DNA of 64,000 nucleotides, from contig CM056725.1 of assembly GCA_029844215.1 (NCBI GenBank), forward strand, positions 38,284,485 to 38,348,484, in the 5' to 3' direction. The DNA comes from Przewalskia tangutica. Lineage: Eukaryota; Streptophyta; Magnoliopsida; Solanales; Solanaceae. The notes below the pieces were generated by a model. The model was not told the origin of the DNA, did not search any database, and saw nothing but the letters and a program-made list of their open reading frames with translations. Position numbers and translations under genes: made by a program. Numbering within the stretch: the stretch's first letter is position 1; every line of letters starts with the position of its first letter. Positions 24,474 to 36,969 of this stretch are shown piece by piece.

Positions 24474-24486
24474 AAGGGGGGAAGAA
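24474..24486 (+). other. Polypurine tract of H
   Basis: AAGGGGGGAAGAA immediately before the LTR start TGTTACACCCC. Confidence 0.85.
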
Positions 24487-27400
24487 TGTTACACCCCGGA
24501 ATTCCAGGATATGTTTATAAGAACGTACGTAAGAACTCAAAATGTTAAGATTTGAGACTAGTAAAATTTATCGGAATTATGGAATTGTCGGAAAACAAAA
24601 TATTGCGACGAACGGGAGGGAGACACGTGTCACCCCCTTAATGGTCTTGGACGAATTGAACCATGGGAAAAAGGGTCATTTGACCATTAAATAGATGAGC
24701 AAGTCTTGCTAAAGTCTTGAAGCTTGACAATGTTGACCAAGTCCAAAGGGCCACTTGGGCTAGATCCATGTGAAACTCATCCAAGCCACACAATTGTACT
24801 AATCTTGACCCTCCATTATGTTATATATGTATACTAGTGCAAGACAAGCTCCACACTTAGCTAAATTTTCAAAAAAAATCTTGAAGAACTCTAAGGGAGG
24901 CTCTCGGCTTTGAGAGGGTTTCAAGAAGAATTTTTTTCAATTTTTGTCCAATAATCCCCATACTTTAAACCAAGGTTTCTAAGAGTATTGTAAGAGTATC
25001 TCAATAGAAATATCCCGGAAAAGTGGCGTTTTCATATTAGTCGCAAGGTGAAAACCTAGTCACTTTCCTAGGTTTTGGATTGGGAACTTAAGGGAAGTTG
25101 TTTGTGATCTTCTAAGGGCTTCAAGTGGAGGATTGGAGTGTCAAGGAGAGGCTCTAAGTTGCTAGGGAGCGACTTCGGATCTTGAAGTGGATTAAGGCTC
25201 GTTGAGGTAACAATCTTGTTCTCTTAAAGTGTTATAAGATTACATATTGTGGTAGCCTTACATTTTAACTAGAATGAAGTATGTATTGAAGATTGATAAG
25301 TGATATGGATTATAGTATCCTAAATACGAATTGACATTTGAGCCATTTGAAATTGAAATACAATTTGGTCGTTAATTAGAATCGTCGCATGTTACCTACT
25401 TGAAGATTGTAGTAGTTTTAATCAATTGCGGCTTTATAACATGTTGTACTAAACAACTTGGATTGAAAAGGAATTGGAAAGAAGACTTTGTGTTGTTGTC
25501 CCTCAAGTTGCCGAATTGACCTTGTAGGTTGTGCTAGTTTGGTATCAATTATGGGGTGGAATTTTACACGTCTTGTAGGCGTGTAATCCCCTATTGTTAA
25601 CTACATTGTTGAGCCTTAAATGTGACGTGTTTGGTTATTGAATTTAGGCCTTGAAAAAGGTGGAAAAGTATGTACAAACAAAGGAAGTGCTGTCCGATTT
25701 TCCGTAGAATATAGTGACTTTGCACTTAGAATATTTTACGTTTGAAGTTAGAAGTAAATAGACGTATTATGGTCATTATATGTTGACATACTACGTACGA
25801 CATATTGGACTTGGCAAGTGGATTTAACCGAAGAGGTATGTGGAACTTTCTTATCTCTTGACCATGAATAGTTGTAAACATATAGTACGGTAGACGTACG
25901 AGATTTTGACAATCTAGTCCATTTGATATCCTTGGCTTATTTTAAGAATGTCCAAGTTGGTTGAGTTAGGGAATTAACTCACTTGTTTAAAAATATTAAG
26001 GATATCTTGGTTTCTAAAAGTTAAGGGACTTGAAGTATTTTAAAAGTATATGATACTTGTTTCGTTTTAAAAGTATAAGTTTCTTGGATATAAGGAATAA
26101 TGAAATTGTCTAAAGCATAAAACTAGTATAACGGCTTTATGGGAAGTTGGTTATAATAGCTTTATGGAAAGTTAAAAAGAGTGGTTTACTCTAAGTAATG
26201 TAAGTATGATAAATGACTTGAAATAATGAAAGGCAAATTGATTTGAAGGCATCAATTGCTTAAGGTTGAAGTCACTTGATTTAGAAGCCTAAATGTATTT
26301 CTAAAAGGTATTGTGACTTGTCTTGAAAAATAGATGTGACTTGATACTACGGTTATTAGTATCTTGGAAGTTTTATATGAAAAAGAGTCATTTTAAAAGA
26401 GTAGAAGTATGTAGTACTTTGGGTTAAATTCCCGTATTGTTATAATGACATGTTAGTGCCTTAAGTAAACTAAAATGAGAGTGTATATGAATAAGACTAA
26501 TAAGAAGTTAGGGGGATTTCTTAACTTGTTTATGTTATGTATGATGTATGATAGCGCTTATGTTATGTTAGGATAAGTTGGCGCTTATGTTATGTATGAT
26601 AAGCCGTTAGTGCTTATGTTATGTATGATAGCCGGTTGTGCTAGTTTATGTTATTCTTACGGGGTAAAGCCCCGGGTTACTACTAATTCCATGGATTTTC
26701 TACCCATGATGCGAGTGCGGCGTTTGTACTCATTGTGGGCCCACCGGGCCCAAGCGGGTGAAATAGTCCTGTGCGGGTGAAATAGTCCTATGCGAGGAAT
26801 ACCTCATGCGGGTCCACACGACCTATGTGGGCGGATACATCCTATGCGAGGAAGTTACCTCATTGCGGGTCCACATGACCTATGCGGGTGAAATAGTCTC
26901 AGGAGTAGGATTGCTTAATGACCTACGGGCGGGTGACCCTACTTTGATTATGAGCCTCCTATTTTTATGCAGTAAAGTATACTTTTATTTACTCTCATTG
27001 TTAGTAAGGCACAGTGTACTGTTATTTGAGTTATCATATATGTCTCCAGTTTTATATTAGACTTTATGATTTCATTACAAGATTTCGCATACATACTTGG
27101 TACATGTCAGACCGACTTTCGGGCTGCGTTCATGCCGCAGGTAGAGTATACATGTTGCTGATCCTCACTCTTAGGATCACTGTTCAGCTGTTGAGAAACT
27201 CCATTACTCCGGAGGCTTATCCTTAGTACAGATCTGTGGTATGGTCGGTTGTTGTACATTCAGGGGTATGGCGGGGCCCTGTCCCGCCACAGTTGTTATT
27301 CTTAGAGGTCTGTAGTCATGTCTTGTGGATTGGGTTGTAAAGAAAAAAAAGTGTACTGTTCTGTTTTTGGATTTTGTAAATTGTACGAAAGGTGGCCTCA

Positions 27401-27845
27401 TCGGCTAGTCTGTTGTTGTTTATTGTCTAAGTGTTTACTTGTGTTGTGTATGTTCCGCTGCTATTCTCTGATGTCTACCTGAAAGGGGTTCCCAGATAGG
27501 GCACCAGTCGCGGGCCCGAGGTCGCGTCTTGACAGTACAGTTCCCTGAGGTTGTAGTTTTATGTACATTCAGGGGTATGGCGGGGCCCTGTCCCGTCACA
27601 GTTGTTATGTCAAAACTCATAGAGGTCTGTAGTCATATCTTGTGGGTTGGTTTGTAAAAAAAAAAAAAATAGGTAACTGCTTTTGTATTTACGTATATAT
27701 TTATATCCAGGGAGGTATCCTTATCGACTAACCTGTTATTTATTTCTTGTTGATTTTATGTATGTTCCGCTGATTATCTCTGATGTATACCTGTAAGGGT
27801 GCCCAGGTAGGGCACCAGTCGCGGGCCCGGGGTCGGGTCGTGACA
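24487..27845 (+). repeat. 3' LTR of H with duplicated U5
   Basis: Starts TGTTACACCCC. LTR-like ends occur twice, at 27534 (CTTGACA) and 27845 (GGGTCGTGACA). The first 3.05 kb equals the F LTR in length. Two TTATAACGGCTTTATG copies lie at 26126-26166 and a TGCGG block at about 26690-26930. Confidence 0.8.
27229..27845 (+). repeat. Tandem duplication of LTR end, about 306 bp
   Basis: 27229-27534 and 27535-27845 both begin GTACAG and carry the CAGGGGTATGGCGGGGCCC hairpin, the AGAGGTCTGTAGTCAT block, the T/A-rich stretch and an LTR-type end. They differ at many single bases. Either one LTR end was duplicated in place or two LTR ends were joined. Confidence 0.75.
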
Positions 27846-28390
27846 TTACGTCACATATATTGATAATTACATCGAGTCCCATAATGTATAGGGCAGTATA
27901 CCTTAATGGGCAAGGCATCATAGATTACATGACTTTATCGCGTCCCAGAAGGGGCGGGCAGAATACTTGATAATTGGTTCATGGACAAAGTCCATGGTGC
28001 GAAGCTAGATACTCAGATAGTCACATTACATGATAGATATGTACAGACATATATTCTTGATTTTATATGGCACGGTAAGATCTGGTATTTGATTTTCATA
28101 CATGCCCCTGTCATTCTTTTGTACAGTTATGATCATGTCTAATGTACTTCATGTTTACATACTTGGTACCTGTTGTACTGACCCCCTTTGGGGGGCTGCG
28201 TTCATGCCCGCAGGTATTAGGTACTCAGTTGTGGATCCGCGAGCTTAGGATTCTGGTTCAGCATTTTGAGATGGCTCCAATGTTCCGGAGCTTATCATTA
28301 TGGTTTGGTATATTCAGGGGTACGTCGGGGCCTTGTCCCGTCATAGTTTACTGTCCAAATTCTTAGAGGTCTGTATTCATATGTGATATG
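27846..28390 (+). repeat. LTR fragment of element M
   Basis: Plus-strand LTR-type sequence with the TGCGTTCATGC motif (28197-28207) and AGAGGTCTGTA (28365-28375), but lacking the last 300 bp of an LTR. It is most like solo LTR L in inverse orientation. It is interrupted by L at 28391 and continues at 32353 as interior sequence, so M had already lost material between these points. Confidence 0.6.
28386..28390. repeat. Target duplication of solo LTR L (left)
   Basis: ATATG directly before the LTR end at 28391, repeated exactly at 32353-32357. Confidence 0.85.
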
Positions 28391-29111
28391 TGTCACGACC
28401 CGACCCCGGGCCGCGAATGGTGCCCTACCTGGGCACCCTTCTAATCATACAACATAATAAACTGCGGAAGATAAATAACCTTTTTTTTTTTTTTAAACCA
28501 AGGCCAAGCCGATAAGGCTGCCATAACATAAAAATTACCCGAAAGGGTCTACACTGTTTAACAATGTAAAAACAACTCAAGCTAGTCCAGCCCACAGATG
28601 AATACAAACCTCTAAGATTTGAACAAATACTATGACGGGACAAGGCCCCGCCGTACCCCTGAATATACATAGCCATGACAACTCCGGAACATTGGAGCCA
28701 TCTTAAAATGCTGAACCAGGATCCTAAGCTCGCGGATCCACAACTGTGTACCTAAACCTGCGGACATGAACGCAGCCCCGGCGGGTCGATAACAAAAATT
28801 TAATATGGAATGTAAATAAAGTACAAGAAATGATCATAATCAGACAAAAGAATGACAGGGACAAGTATAAAGAGTACATACCAGATCCTGCCGTGTCATT
28901 TCCCCTTATGAACTTAATCGTACCTTATTATCTTTTCCCATTCCATTAAGAGTTATAGCCAATTCATACGTACATACTTAGGAGAAATCATTAAGTTCAT
29001 TACCATATAACTTACTTATCTTTCATAACATAATCCGACCCTTTATAGAGGGACGCATATACTACCCGGCCCAATCTGGGACGCGATCAAATCACACAAA
29101 TATCAAAGCGT

Positions 29112-29329
29112 GCCCGTGGAATCCCCCATCACTGCCGACAGTCATAAGTGTAACATATAACCATGTGACACGCCCGTGGCATCCTACCTCACTGTCGGCG
29201 TACACATACACTATACATATATATATCTCCTGCCCGTGGAATCCCACATCACTGCCGACAGCCGTAGGTGTAACATATAACCATGTGACGCGCCCGTGGC
29301 ATCCTACCTCACCGCTGCATACATATACA

Positions 29330-29351
<22 letters not shown>
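29112..29351 (-). repeat. 60-bp tandem repeat with 120-bp higher order
   Basis: GCCCGTGG starts at 29112, 29172, 29232 and 29292, exactly 60 bp apart. Units 1 and 3 share GGAATCCC-CATCACTGCCGAC; units 2 and 4 share GGCATCCTACCTCAC. The array is therefore two AB dimers. Degenerate relatives appear near 29500-29720 and 15300. Confidence 0.88.

Positions 29352-29387
<36 letters not shown>
29331..29387. repeat. CA/TA microsatellite
   Basis: Six CA units then about 22 TA units, within solo LTR L. It probably varies between individuals. Confidence 0.95.
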
Positions 29388-32352
29388 CATGGCCGCATGC
29401 CCCTAATCCTCATCATATAAGCATGGCCATAACGTGCCTCGCGTCCTCATCGTAGTGCAGTCTTCACGGGAGCTAGCCCATGGAGTAATAATATAACATG
29501 CCCCCGGAATCCCTCATCGTGGGTACATGTCTTCATGGGGAGCTAGCCCATGGAGCAATAATCGTACATAGCATTGTCGCATGCCCCGGAATCTTTCATC
29601 GTATAAGCATGGCCATGGGTAATAAAACAAATCCGGGAATCTAACCCGCCTCGGTCATACGCCCTAATCCCACATCGTATAAGCATGTCCAAGGATCAAT
29701 CATAATGGAAGTATACCCGTGGAATCCCACATCACTGTCGGTACGTCCAAGTAAACATACAACAAGACAGTCGACCCTCCAACTGAGAGTCACGACAACG
29801 TAAACATATAATACTTGCACTCAAAGCTATCACAAGCAAACATAGGCAATTTCATTAAACCTTTAGACTCCCATTTTTTTATAAACTCATGGCACTTTCG
29901 TTTCACACATAAAAATCCGGGAATTTAACCCAAAGTACTACGTGCTTACATACTTTTCAAAAGACTCATTTTCATATAAAACCCCAAGATACTAACACCC
30001 GTAGTATCAAGGCTTGTTTACATTTTACCTAAGTCACTACACTTTTAGAAATATATTTTTCTGCTTCTAAATCAAGTGACTTCTTTCCTTAAAACTTAAG
30101 CAATTGATGCTTTTAAATCCATTTACCTTTCTTTATTTCAAAACATTTATCATTACTTAGAGTAAACCACTCTTTTAACTTTCCATAAAGCTATTATAAC
30201 CCATTTCCCATAAAGTCGTTATACTAACTTTATACTCTAGGCAAATACATTATTTTTATAACCAAGAGACTTATACTTTCGAAAACCAAGTATCGTATAC
30301 TTTCAAGTCTCTTATCTTTTAGAATCAAGTTTCGTAGTTCATAGTCTTAACACTTCATAACGTAAACTCTTTAATTTAAGCAACATATGCCTTATATGTG
30401 TGAATAGGTTATACTTGTTTATACTGATCTCATTAAAGCAGCCATGATCTAGAAAATGTATTACAACTTTGTCTTATCTTAGCTTCTATGCAGATGGAGA
30501 ATTTTACTTGTTTTAATATAATTTATTGTCATTACATTTTCCTTTATTAACGCTGCAATGGCTTGTTCGATACTTATTCTCATTTGTGCCATAATTTAAC
30601 CAAGTCAACTTGGCTCTAAAATACCTCCTAACGACTCTTATCAACATCCCCCATAAGACTTGGTAAGAACTTAGGATAACTTAGACATAACCCTTACGTA
30701 GAGTAAATCAACATACATACCTCTTAACTTCTAAGAGTAGAAGGAATCATGAAATAGTACTACATGTATATTCCATACATAGAATCATGTCAAAAGAAGG
30801 AAGAGGTTCACATACCTCGCGACGATTATCGACAAATAGCAAAATGCTCCAAAGTACTTCAACCTTGATAGCTATTCCATCCTTCAAGTAGAATACGCTA
30901 TACTAGTACTTCCACCTATAATGGCCATAATACGTCCATTAACCTCTAGCTTCGAACGTAGAATATTCTAAGTGCAAAGTCACTAAATTCTACGAAAATC
31001 TGACAAAGACTTCATTTGTTTCTACATACTTTGCCACCTTTTTCAAGGCCGAATACAATAACCAAACACGCCACATTTAAGGCCCAACAATTCAGCTAAC
31101 CAAAGGGGATTACACGCCTTAACAGGACGTGTAAAATTCCGCCCCACAATTGATATCAAACTAGTCCACAATACAATGCCATTTTCGGCCAAAAGGTGCA
31201 ACAACTTATCAATCTTTCCAATTCCTTTTCAATCCAAGTTCTTAGGTCTAACATGTTATATTGTCATAAACAACTACAACAACTATAATTCCTTCTTTAT
31301 ATAACATGTGGCGACTAAACTAGTAACCAAATTGAATTACAATCTTAAGGGCTAAATCATGCAACTTTTCGGATTCCATCCAAATATTCCATAACACATA
31401 TCATTCTTCATAATATAATCCACGTGATCATTTCTAACTACTACAACATGAAATCTTGAATTTTAATAGCAAGACGGAGATTATTACCTCCTTAAGCTCA
31501 AAATGATCCAAACCCTAAGTCGATCCTTAGCAATTCCAACTCCTTTTTCTTGACGTTCTAATCCGCTATTTGCAACCCTTAGAATCTTGTGAAAAACTCC
31601 TCTTCTATTTCCATCTTCAAAGTTGAAGAACACCTTGGGTTTTCGCCTTGCGACTAACGTAAAAATGTGTTTTTTCTGAAATCTTTCTATTGAGATATCC
31701 TTACAATACCCTCATGAACCTTGGTTTAAAGTGTGGAGCTTAAAGAACAACAAACGATTTTTTTTTCTTTTTAAAACCATGAACCCGAGAGCAATACCTT
31801 GCTCATCCAACTTTTCTTGAAAATTTTCTAAGTATAGAACCCTTGTCTTGCTACTAGTATGTATATAAAGCATAATGGAGGGCCAATATTAGAACAAATG
31901 GGTGGTTTGGATGCAAAAATCTAGCCAAGTGACCCTTTTGACTTAGTCAACATTATCAAGCTCTACTTGCAAGACTTAGTCTTCTATCATAGTCAATGAC
32001 CATACTACCCTTGCATAATTTCGTCCAAGAACATGTGGGGGGGTGCCACGTGTCTCCCTCCCATTCGTCCATAATATTTTGTAACCCTCGTGGGTCCCAC
32101 AAAACGTAAAATTCCTCGGGTGGGCCCCAAATGACCAAATACGTAAAAATAAATTTCCATAATGATAATAAGTTCCATAGTTCTTCAATTAATGCATTTT
32201 GAGAATCCAATTCTCCTCAACGAACATTTTTCCTTTCCGACGTTCGGAAGATTTTCCGTCGGAAAAACAATTCTCCCTTTCGTACCAATTTCAAGTCTTG
32301 TGTTCCTTACGTACATTCTCTTAAACATGACCTAGACTTACGGGGTGTAACA

Positions 32353-32357
32353 ATATG
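32353..32357. repeat. Target duplication of solo LTR L (right)
   Basis: ATATG directly after the LTR terminus at 32352, matching 28386-28390. Confidence 0.85.
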
Positions 32358-33314
32358 GTCATGAGGATGCAAGGCCCAAGTCTAGTTAATTGTTTTACGA
32401 GTTCGTGGACGCGTTACCAGAACCGGGTCGTGAGGGCCGAGAAGGGCCTTAACGGAAATTGAATCTAAGTATAATGACCAAGTTTGGATATAGTAACTCC
32501 AAGGATTTGAAAATAGTAGCAATGATTGAAATTATGTACGTATACTAGAATAAGTTTGGAAGTACAAGAAGAGTACGACAAGTAAGAAAAAGAGCGAACA
32601 AGTGTTAAAAGAATTGAAGTATTTATAGTTATGAATAATGAAGGTACGAAAAGAGAATCCTTTTAGTCCATGAATGAGAGTTAATAGTGGTGATACACAC
32701 TTTAGATTTAATTCCTCGGTTGGCTTATGATTTATGTATATGCATTTGTGATGTATTAGGGCCATATGTGGCATGTTTGGTTTCGTAGGGTGTAGTCTAA
32801 GGAGACTATACCGAGATTTCTAGGGGGGAAGGATGTTACACCCCGTATTTCCAAGAGATTGAGATGAGAACGTACGTATGAAAATAAGATTTGAATTTTG
32901 GAAAGAAAGAAAGATTACTTTTTCTTAAGGAAAAATATCGGGAATTTGTGAAGGAAAAGGTTTATTAATTGGAATTTGGTTCTCAAATTTGGTATTTGAG
33001 ACTTTTGGAATATATTGGATTTATGGATTTTTAAGTTCGGATTTGGTCACGTGGGTGGGGCCCACGGGAAAATTTTACGGTTTTGTGGGGCCCACAATAT
33101 TTTGAGATATTTTGGCCAATTATTGATATTTTGGGAGATGAAATATTTTTAGACCAATGAGAGGGTGGCATGTGGCACACCAACGCCCCCCCCCCCCACC
33201 CTACTTGGTCTTGAAGACTTGACTTAGATATTTTGTGACAAGTGGGCCTTGTGGGTCCCACTCCACTTGTCTTGCTACACTTAGGCCATACACTTGTCAA
33301 GATCCTACCCATTG
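32353..33314 (+). mobile_element. Element M: 3' interior end and start of 3' LTR
   Basis: 32353-32440 matches the spacer before the integrase relic of B (the GGCCCAAGT-TAGTTAA and TACGAGTTCGTGGA words). The rest to 32821 is degenerate. A polypurine tract AGGGGGGAAGGA (32822-32833) precedes an LTR starting TGTTACACCCC at 32834. That LTR is cut at 33315 by element J after 481 bp; the remainder lies right of the window. Confidence 0.72.
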
Positions 33315-33716
33315 TGTTATACCCTGTATTTCCAGAGTATGTACGTGAGGACGTACGTAGGAAATTTAAGCCTTAAAGTAGGCAAGGGCCGAAAATGTTG
33401 TTCACAACTACCGAAAAGAGTCATTTTCCGACGAAACATTTTTCAAACTTTGCGAAGGGAAAATTCCGGCTATGTCATTTATTATTTTTGCGGATTTTTC
33501 CGAGAGATGGAATATTTTGGACCAACGGGAGGGTGACACTTGTCACCCTCAATGGACGGCAAACACGGGCTTCTCGACGATTTTTGTGGCTTTTTTGTCA
33601 AGTAGTTGGTAGGATATTTTTGGTGGTAGATAGATAAGGTGTACTTGGGTAAATCTTGCCCTACACTTGCATATCACTTGGCTTCATATTTGCCTTTGGT
33701 TGGGCTTTGCTTGACC

Positions 33717-33724
33717 TATAAATA
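33717..33724 (+). promoter_or_regulatory. TATA box in LTR of J
   Basis: TATAAATA about 400 bp from the LTR start, followed by a C-run and CT-rich leader. Confidence 0.65.
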
Positions 33725-34776
33725 CCCCCTTTCAAGACTTCTTCATCCACTCCACAAATCTCTAAGTCTTGAAATCCCTTTCCTCTCTCTTGAGCTCTGC
33801 CGAGAGCACCCTCCCCTTGAGAGGCCTTTGGCCGAGAGGTACCCCTCCTAGTGGTGCTAGCCGTAGCACCCCCCCCACCGTGAGTGGTCTCGTAAATACT
33901 ACCCCCCCCCTTGGTAGAAATACTCTCTAAGTATAGTTACTATTCCAAAATACCTTGGCCCAAATACCTTGTAGTATTCCAAGGTTACACTTATACGAAA
34001 AGCCCAGAAATACTATTATACTTCCCTTCAGTCACTAAACGAAAACCTAAGGAAAATCTCCATAGTTGGTTGGAGTATTAAGAAGAAGTTGCGTAGAACT
34101 TCTAAGGGTTGTTTGGAGCGGGTTGGAGCACTTATGAGGAGCTAAACGTTGCTCAGGATCGACATTAAACTTGGATAATTTTGGGCTTACCGAGGTAAAT
34201 AATCCTAACCTTCTATTGTAATTGGAAATTACATACTATAGTCGTATAAATGAATATAAGATTCATAGAAGAGATTTAAACTGTAATTGAATGATATTAC
34301 AGAAAAGACTTGAACTGAAATCACATCAGAAGAATATTCTACAGAGTAGTCTAGTCATTGGTAGACTAATATAACCTTTATAGGTTGAATGTGCTGCGAG
34401 TAGCATGTACTACTTGAAAGGTGGACGAGGCTAGCCGGGTTATAGCCGTGGAGCGTTTTGCTAATAGTCGATAATCGTCGCGAGGTATGTGATTCTTCCT
34501 ATACTCTTGAGCATGATATTTTAAATATATATATAGTACGGTAGACGTACGTGTGTGAACTGAATAATAATTACGGCAATGTCTTTTGACTTAAGCCTGA
34601 AACTTACGGCAATGTCTTGTGACTTAAGCCTGAATAATAAGGATCTTGAAGTATTTCAAAAGAATACTGAATCATTTTTTAACAGAAGAGTAATACTTGG
34701 TTTTAAAACTTAAGAGTTATACTAGCTTTATGGGAAGTTAGGTATAACGGCTTAAGAAAGATAAAAAGAATGGTTT

Positions 34777-34781
34777 ATTAA
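34777..34781. repeat. Target duplication of element I (left)
   Basis: ATTAA directly before the I LTR at 34782, repeated at 44551-44555. Confidence 0.92.
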
Positions 34782-35174
34782 TGTTATACCCCGTATTTCC
34801 GGAGTATGTACGTGAGGGAATACGTACAAAAGTTTGGCCTTAAAGTTTAGGCATGGCACATTTTTTGGGCACAACCCTCACAAAGAATCGTTTTCCGACG
34901 AAACGTTTTACACATAAATTCCGGCTATGCCATTTCTAATTTTTGCGGATTTTTCCGAGAGACGAAACACTTTGGACCAACAGGAGGGCGACACTTGTCA
35001 CCCTCCAATTGATGGATGTGTGGCGTCCATAGGGCCGAATGGATGTCCAATTTTGTCAAGTAGTTGGTAGGATATTTTGTGTGCAAGTTGGCTAGGTACA
35101 CTTGCCCTAATCTTGGCCTTACACTTGCCTAGCACTTGGCTAAATCTTGGCCATTGGTTGGCCATCCCTTGACC

Positions 35175-35182
35175 TATAAATA
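35175..35182 (+). promoter_or_regulatory. TATA box in 5' LTR of I
   Basis: TATAAATA 393 bp from the LTR start. The expected transcript start is some 30 bp downstream, in front of the CT-rich segment, leaving about 2 kb of LTR in the RNA leader. Confidence 0.7.
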
Positions 35183-36969
35183 CCCCCCTTAAGATGAAGA
35201 GTTCTTCATCCACAATTACTTTCCAAGTCTAAAAATCCTCTCCTCTCCCTTAAAGCCTTTTCGTCCAAACACCCCCCCCCCCTTTGGAGAAGCTTAGCCG
35301 AGGCTACCCCCCCTAGCCTAGCCGAAACCTACCCCCCCTCCCTTGGTAGAAAAGTTGCCTTCTAGTATTGTTATAATGCCCAAAATACCCTAGCCCAAAT
35401 CCCTTAGTCCTTAGTAGAAGTTGTGAAGAACTTCTAAGGTTTTCTTGGAGCTATCGGAGCGTACAACTTAGGAGCTAAGCCTTGCTCCGGATCGACTTTT
35501 ATCTAGGATATTATTGGGCTTACCGAGGTAAATAATCCTAACCCTCTTTTGAATTAGAGAATACATACTGTAGAAGTATAAGAATAAGTATGAATACTTA
35601 GAAGGATATTAAAGAATAGAATTGAACTGTTATCACAGTAGAAGGGTTTAAAAGAAGAATAATCAAACTGTACTTACTTAGGACTGTTTTTACAGTAGAC
35701 TTGAGTAGCTCACCGGGTAGGGAAGTGCTGCCCAATTTTCCGTAGGATAGAGAACCCTCTGCTTAGAACTGTTTTCAGAGTAGTCTGAACGTTGATAGAC
35801 GTGTCTGACTATTATAGGTTGATTTCTCTGCGCGCGACATATTCAACTTGGCAGGTGGTTTTCGCTGAGAAGGTATGTGATTCTTCCTAAAGCATGATAT
35901 TTTAAAATATATATGTAGTACGGTAGACGTACATGTGTTAACTGAATAATAACTACGGCAATGTCTTTTGACTTAATCCTGAATAATACTTACGGCAATG
36001 TCTTGCGACTTAAGCCTGAATAATAAGGATCTGAAAGCATTTCAAAAGAATACTGAATCATTTTTAAACAGAAGAGAACAAATTGGTTTTTAAAACAAAA
36101 GCTTAAGAGTTATACTAGCTTTATGGGAAGTTAGGTATAACCACTTAAGCATGATAAAAGAAACAATTTGCCTATGTGTTTATAACAGACTTATATTGAT
36201 TTGTGAAAAAAATAATAAGATGGTTTGATAAGTAGACATGATATGATGCTATGTGTGTTAGTGTCTTGTAACGTTTGTATAAGAGAGTATTCTTGTTGTG
36301 CTTATGTTGTTTAACGATAAGCTGTTATGTTAGTATAATATCACTCACCTCTTGACATATTACCGGGTTGCTCGCTCCGACGCGGTAGACTCGCGATGCA
36401 GGACCATGATTCGAGAATACCTCATGCGGGTCCGGGGACCTATGCGGAGCTACGGAGTTCCGTGTTAGTGATGCGGGTTATACCTCATGCGGTCTATGTG
36501 GCCATGCGGACTACGAGTCCGGGGCGATGCCGAGGAGTAGCTACCGATGCGGGTTATATACCCTATGCGGGCCTATGTGAGTGGCCTATGCGACTACGGA
36601 GTCCGAGATTAGGCTTGCTTGGTGATACTACGCAATGGCCCGCTCGATCATTCGCACCTAGAAAAGACTCACATGGGCTTACCTATTGTTGCTTGTTTAT
36701 GATGTGGCACTATGTACGGTTACCTTGGTTGTTTCATACATATATGTAAACTGATTTTAAAATGATATGTTTTCATTTAAGTACTTACAGCATACTTAGT
36801 ACCGTTGTCTTGACCTCTTCTGGGCCGCGTTCATGCCGCAGGTAAGGCAAGGTGTGCTAGATCCACATCCTTAGGATCTCTTTGCATTGGTGTCAGGAGC
36901 TCCATCTTCTCCGGAGACTCCACTTTTGGTATGATCTCCCTGTATTGTAGATAGTTTGTACATTCAGGG

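Larger units (their letters stand above)
23877..27845 (+). mobile_element. Element H: 3' end of a Tekay element with LTR
   Basis: Integrase fragment (23877-24300), polypurine tract and 3' LTR. Everything upstream is displaced left of the window by insertion of G and the elements nested in it. The LTR family is close to F. Confidence 0.8.
28391..32352 (-). mobile_element. Solo LTR L, 4.0 kb
   Basis: A complete minus-strand LTR from TGTCACGACC to GGGGTGTAACA with no interior, flanked on both sides by ATATG. The duplication shows a normal integration followed by LTR-LTR recombination that removed the interior. It carries the GC hairpin (about 28631-28655), a 60-bp tandem repeat and a TA microsatellite, which explain its extra length over the F LTR. 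Confidence 0.88.
33315..34781 (+). repeat. 5' LTR of J, first part
   Basis: Starts TGTTATACCC; TATA box at 33717-33724. It ends at ATTAA, the target duplicated by element I, and resumes at 44551. Confidence 0.85.

Noticed and set aside
26592..27060. Adjacent short frames in the TGCGG block of the H LTR
   Set aside because: Composition follows the GCGGG-word repeats; none is conserved across LTRs.
29165..29455. 96-codon frame over the 60-bp repeats and TA microsatellite
   Set aside because: A repetitive peptide caused by tandem DNA repeats.
36396..36749. 117-codon frame in the 5' LTR of I
   Set aside because: Broken in the 3' LTR and in D; a by-product of the GC-rich block.
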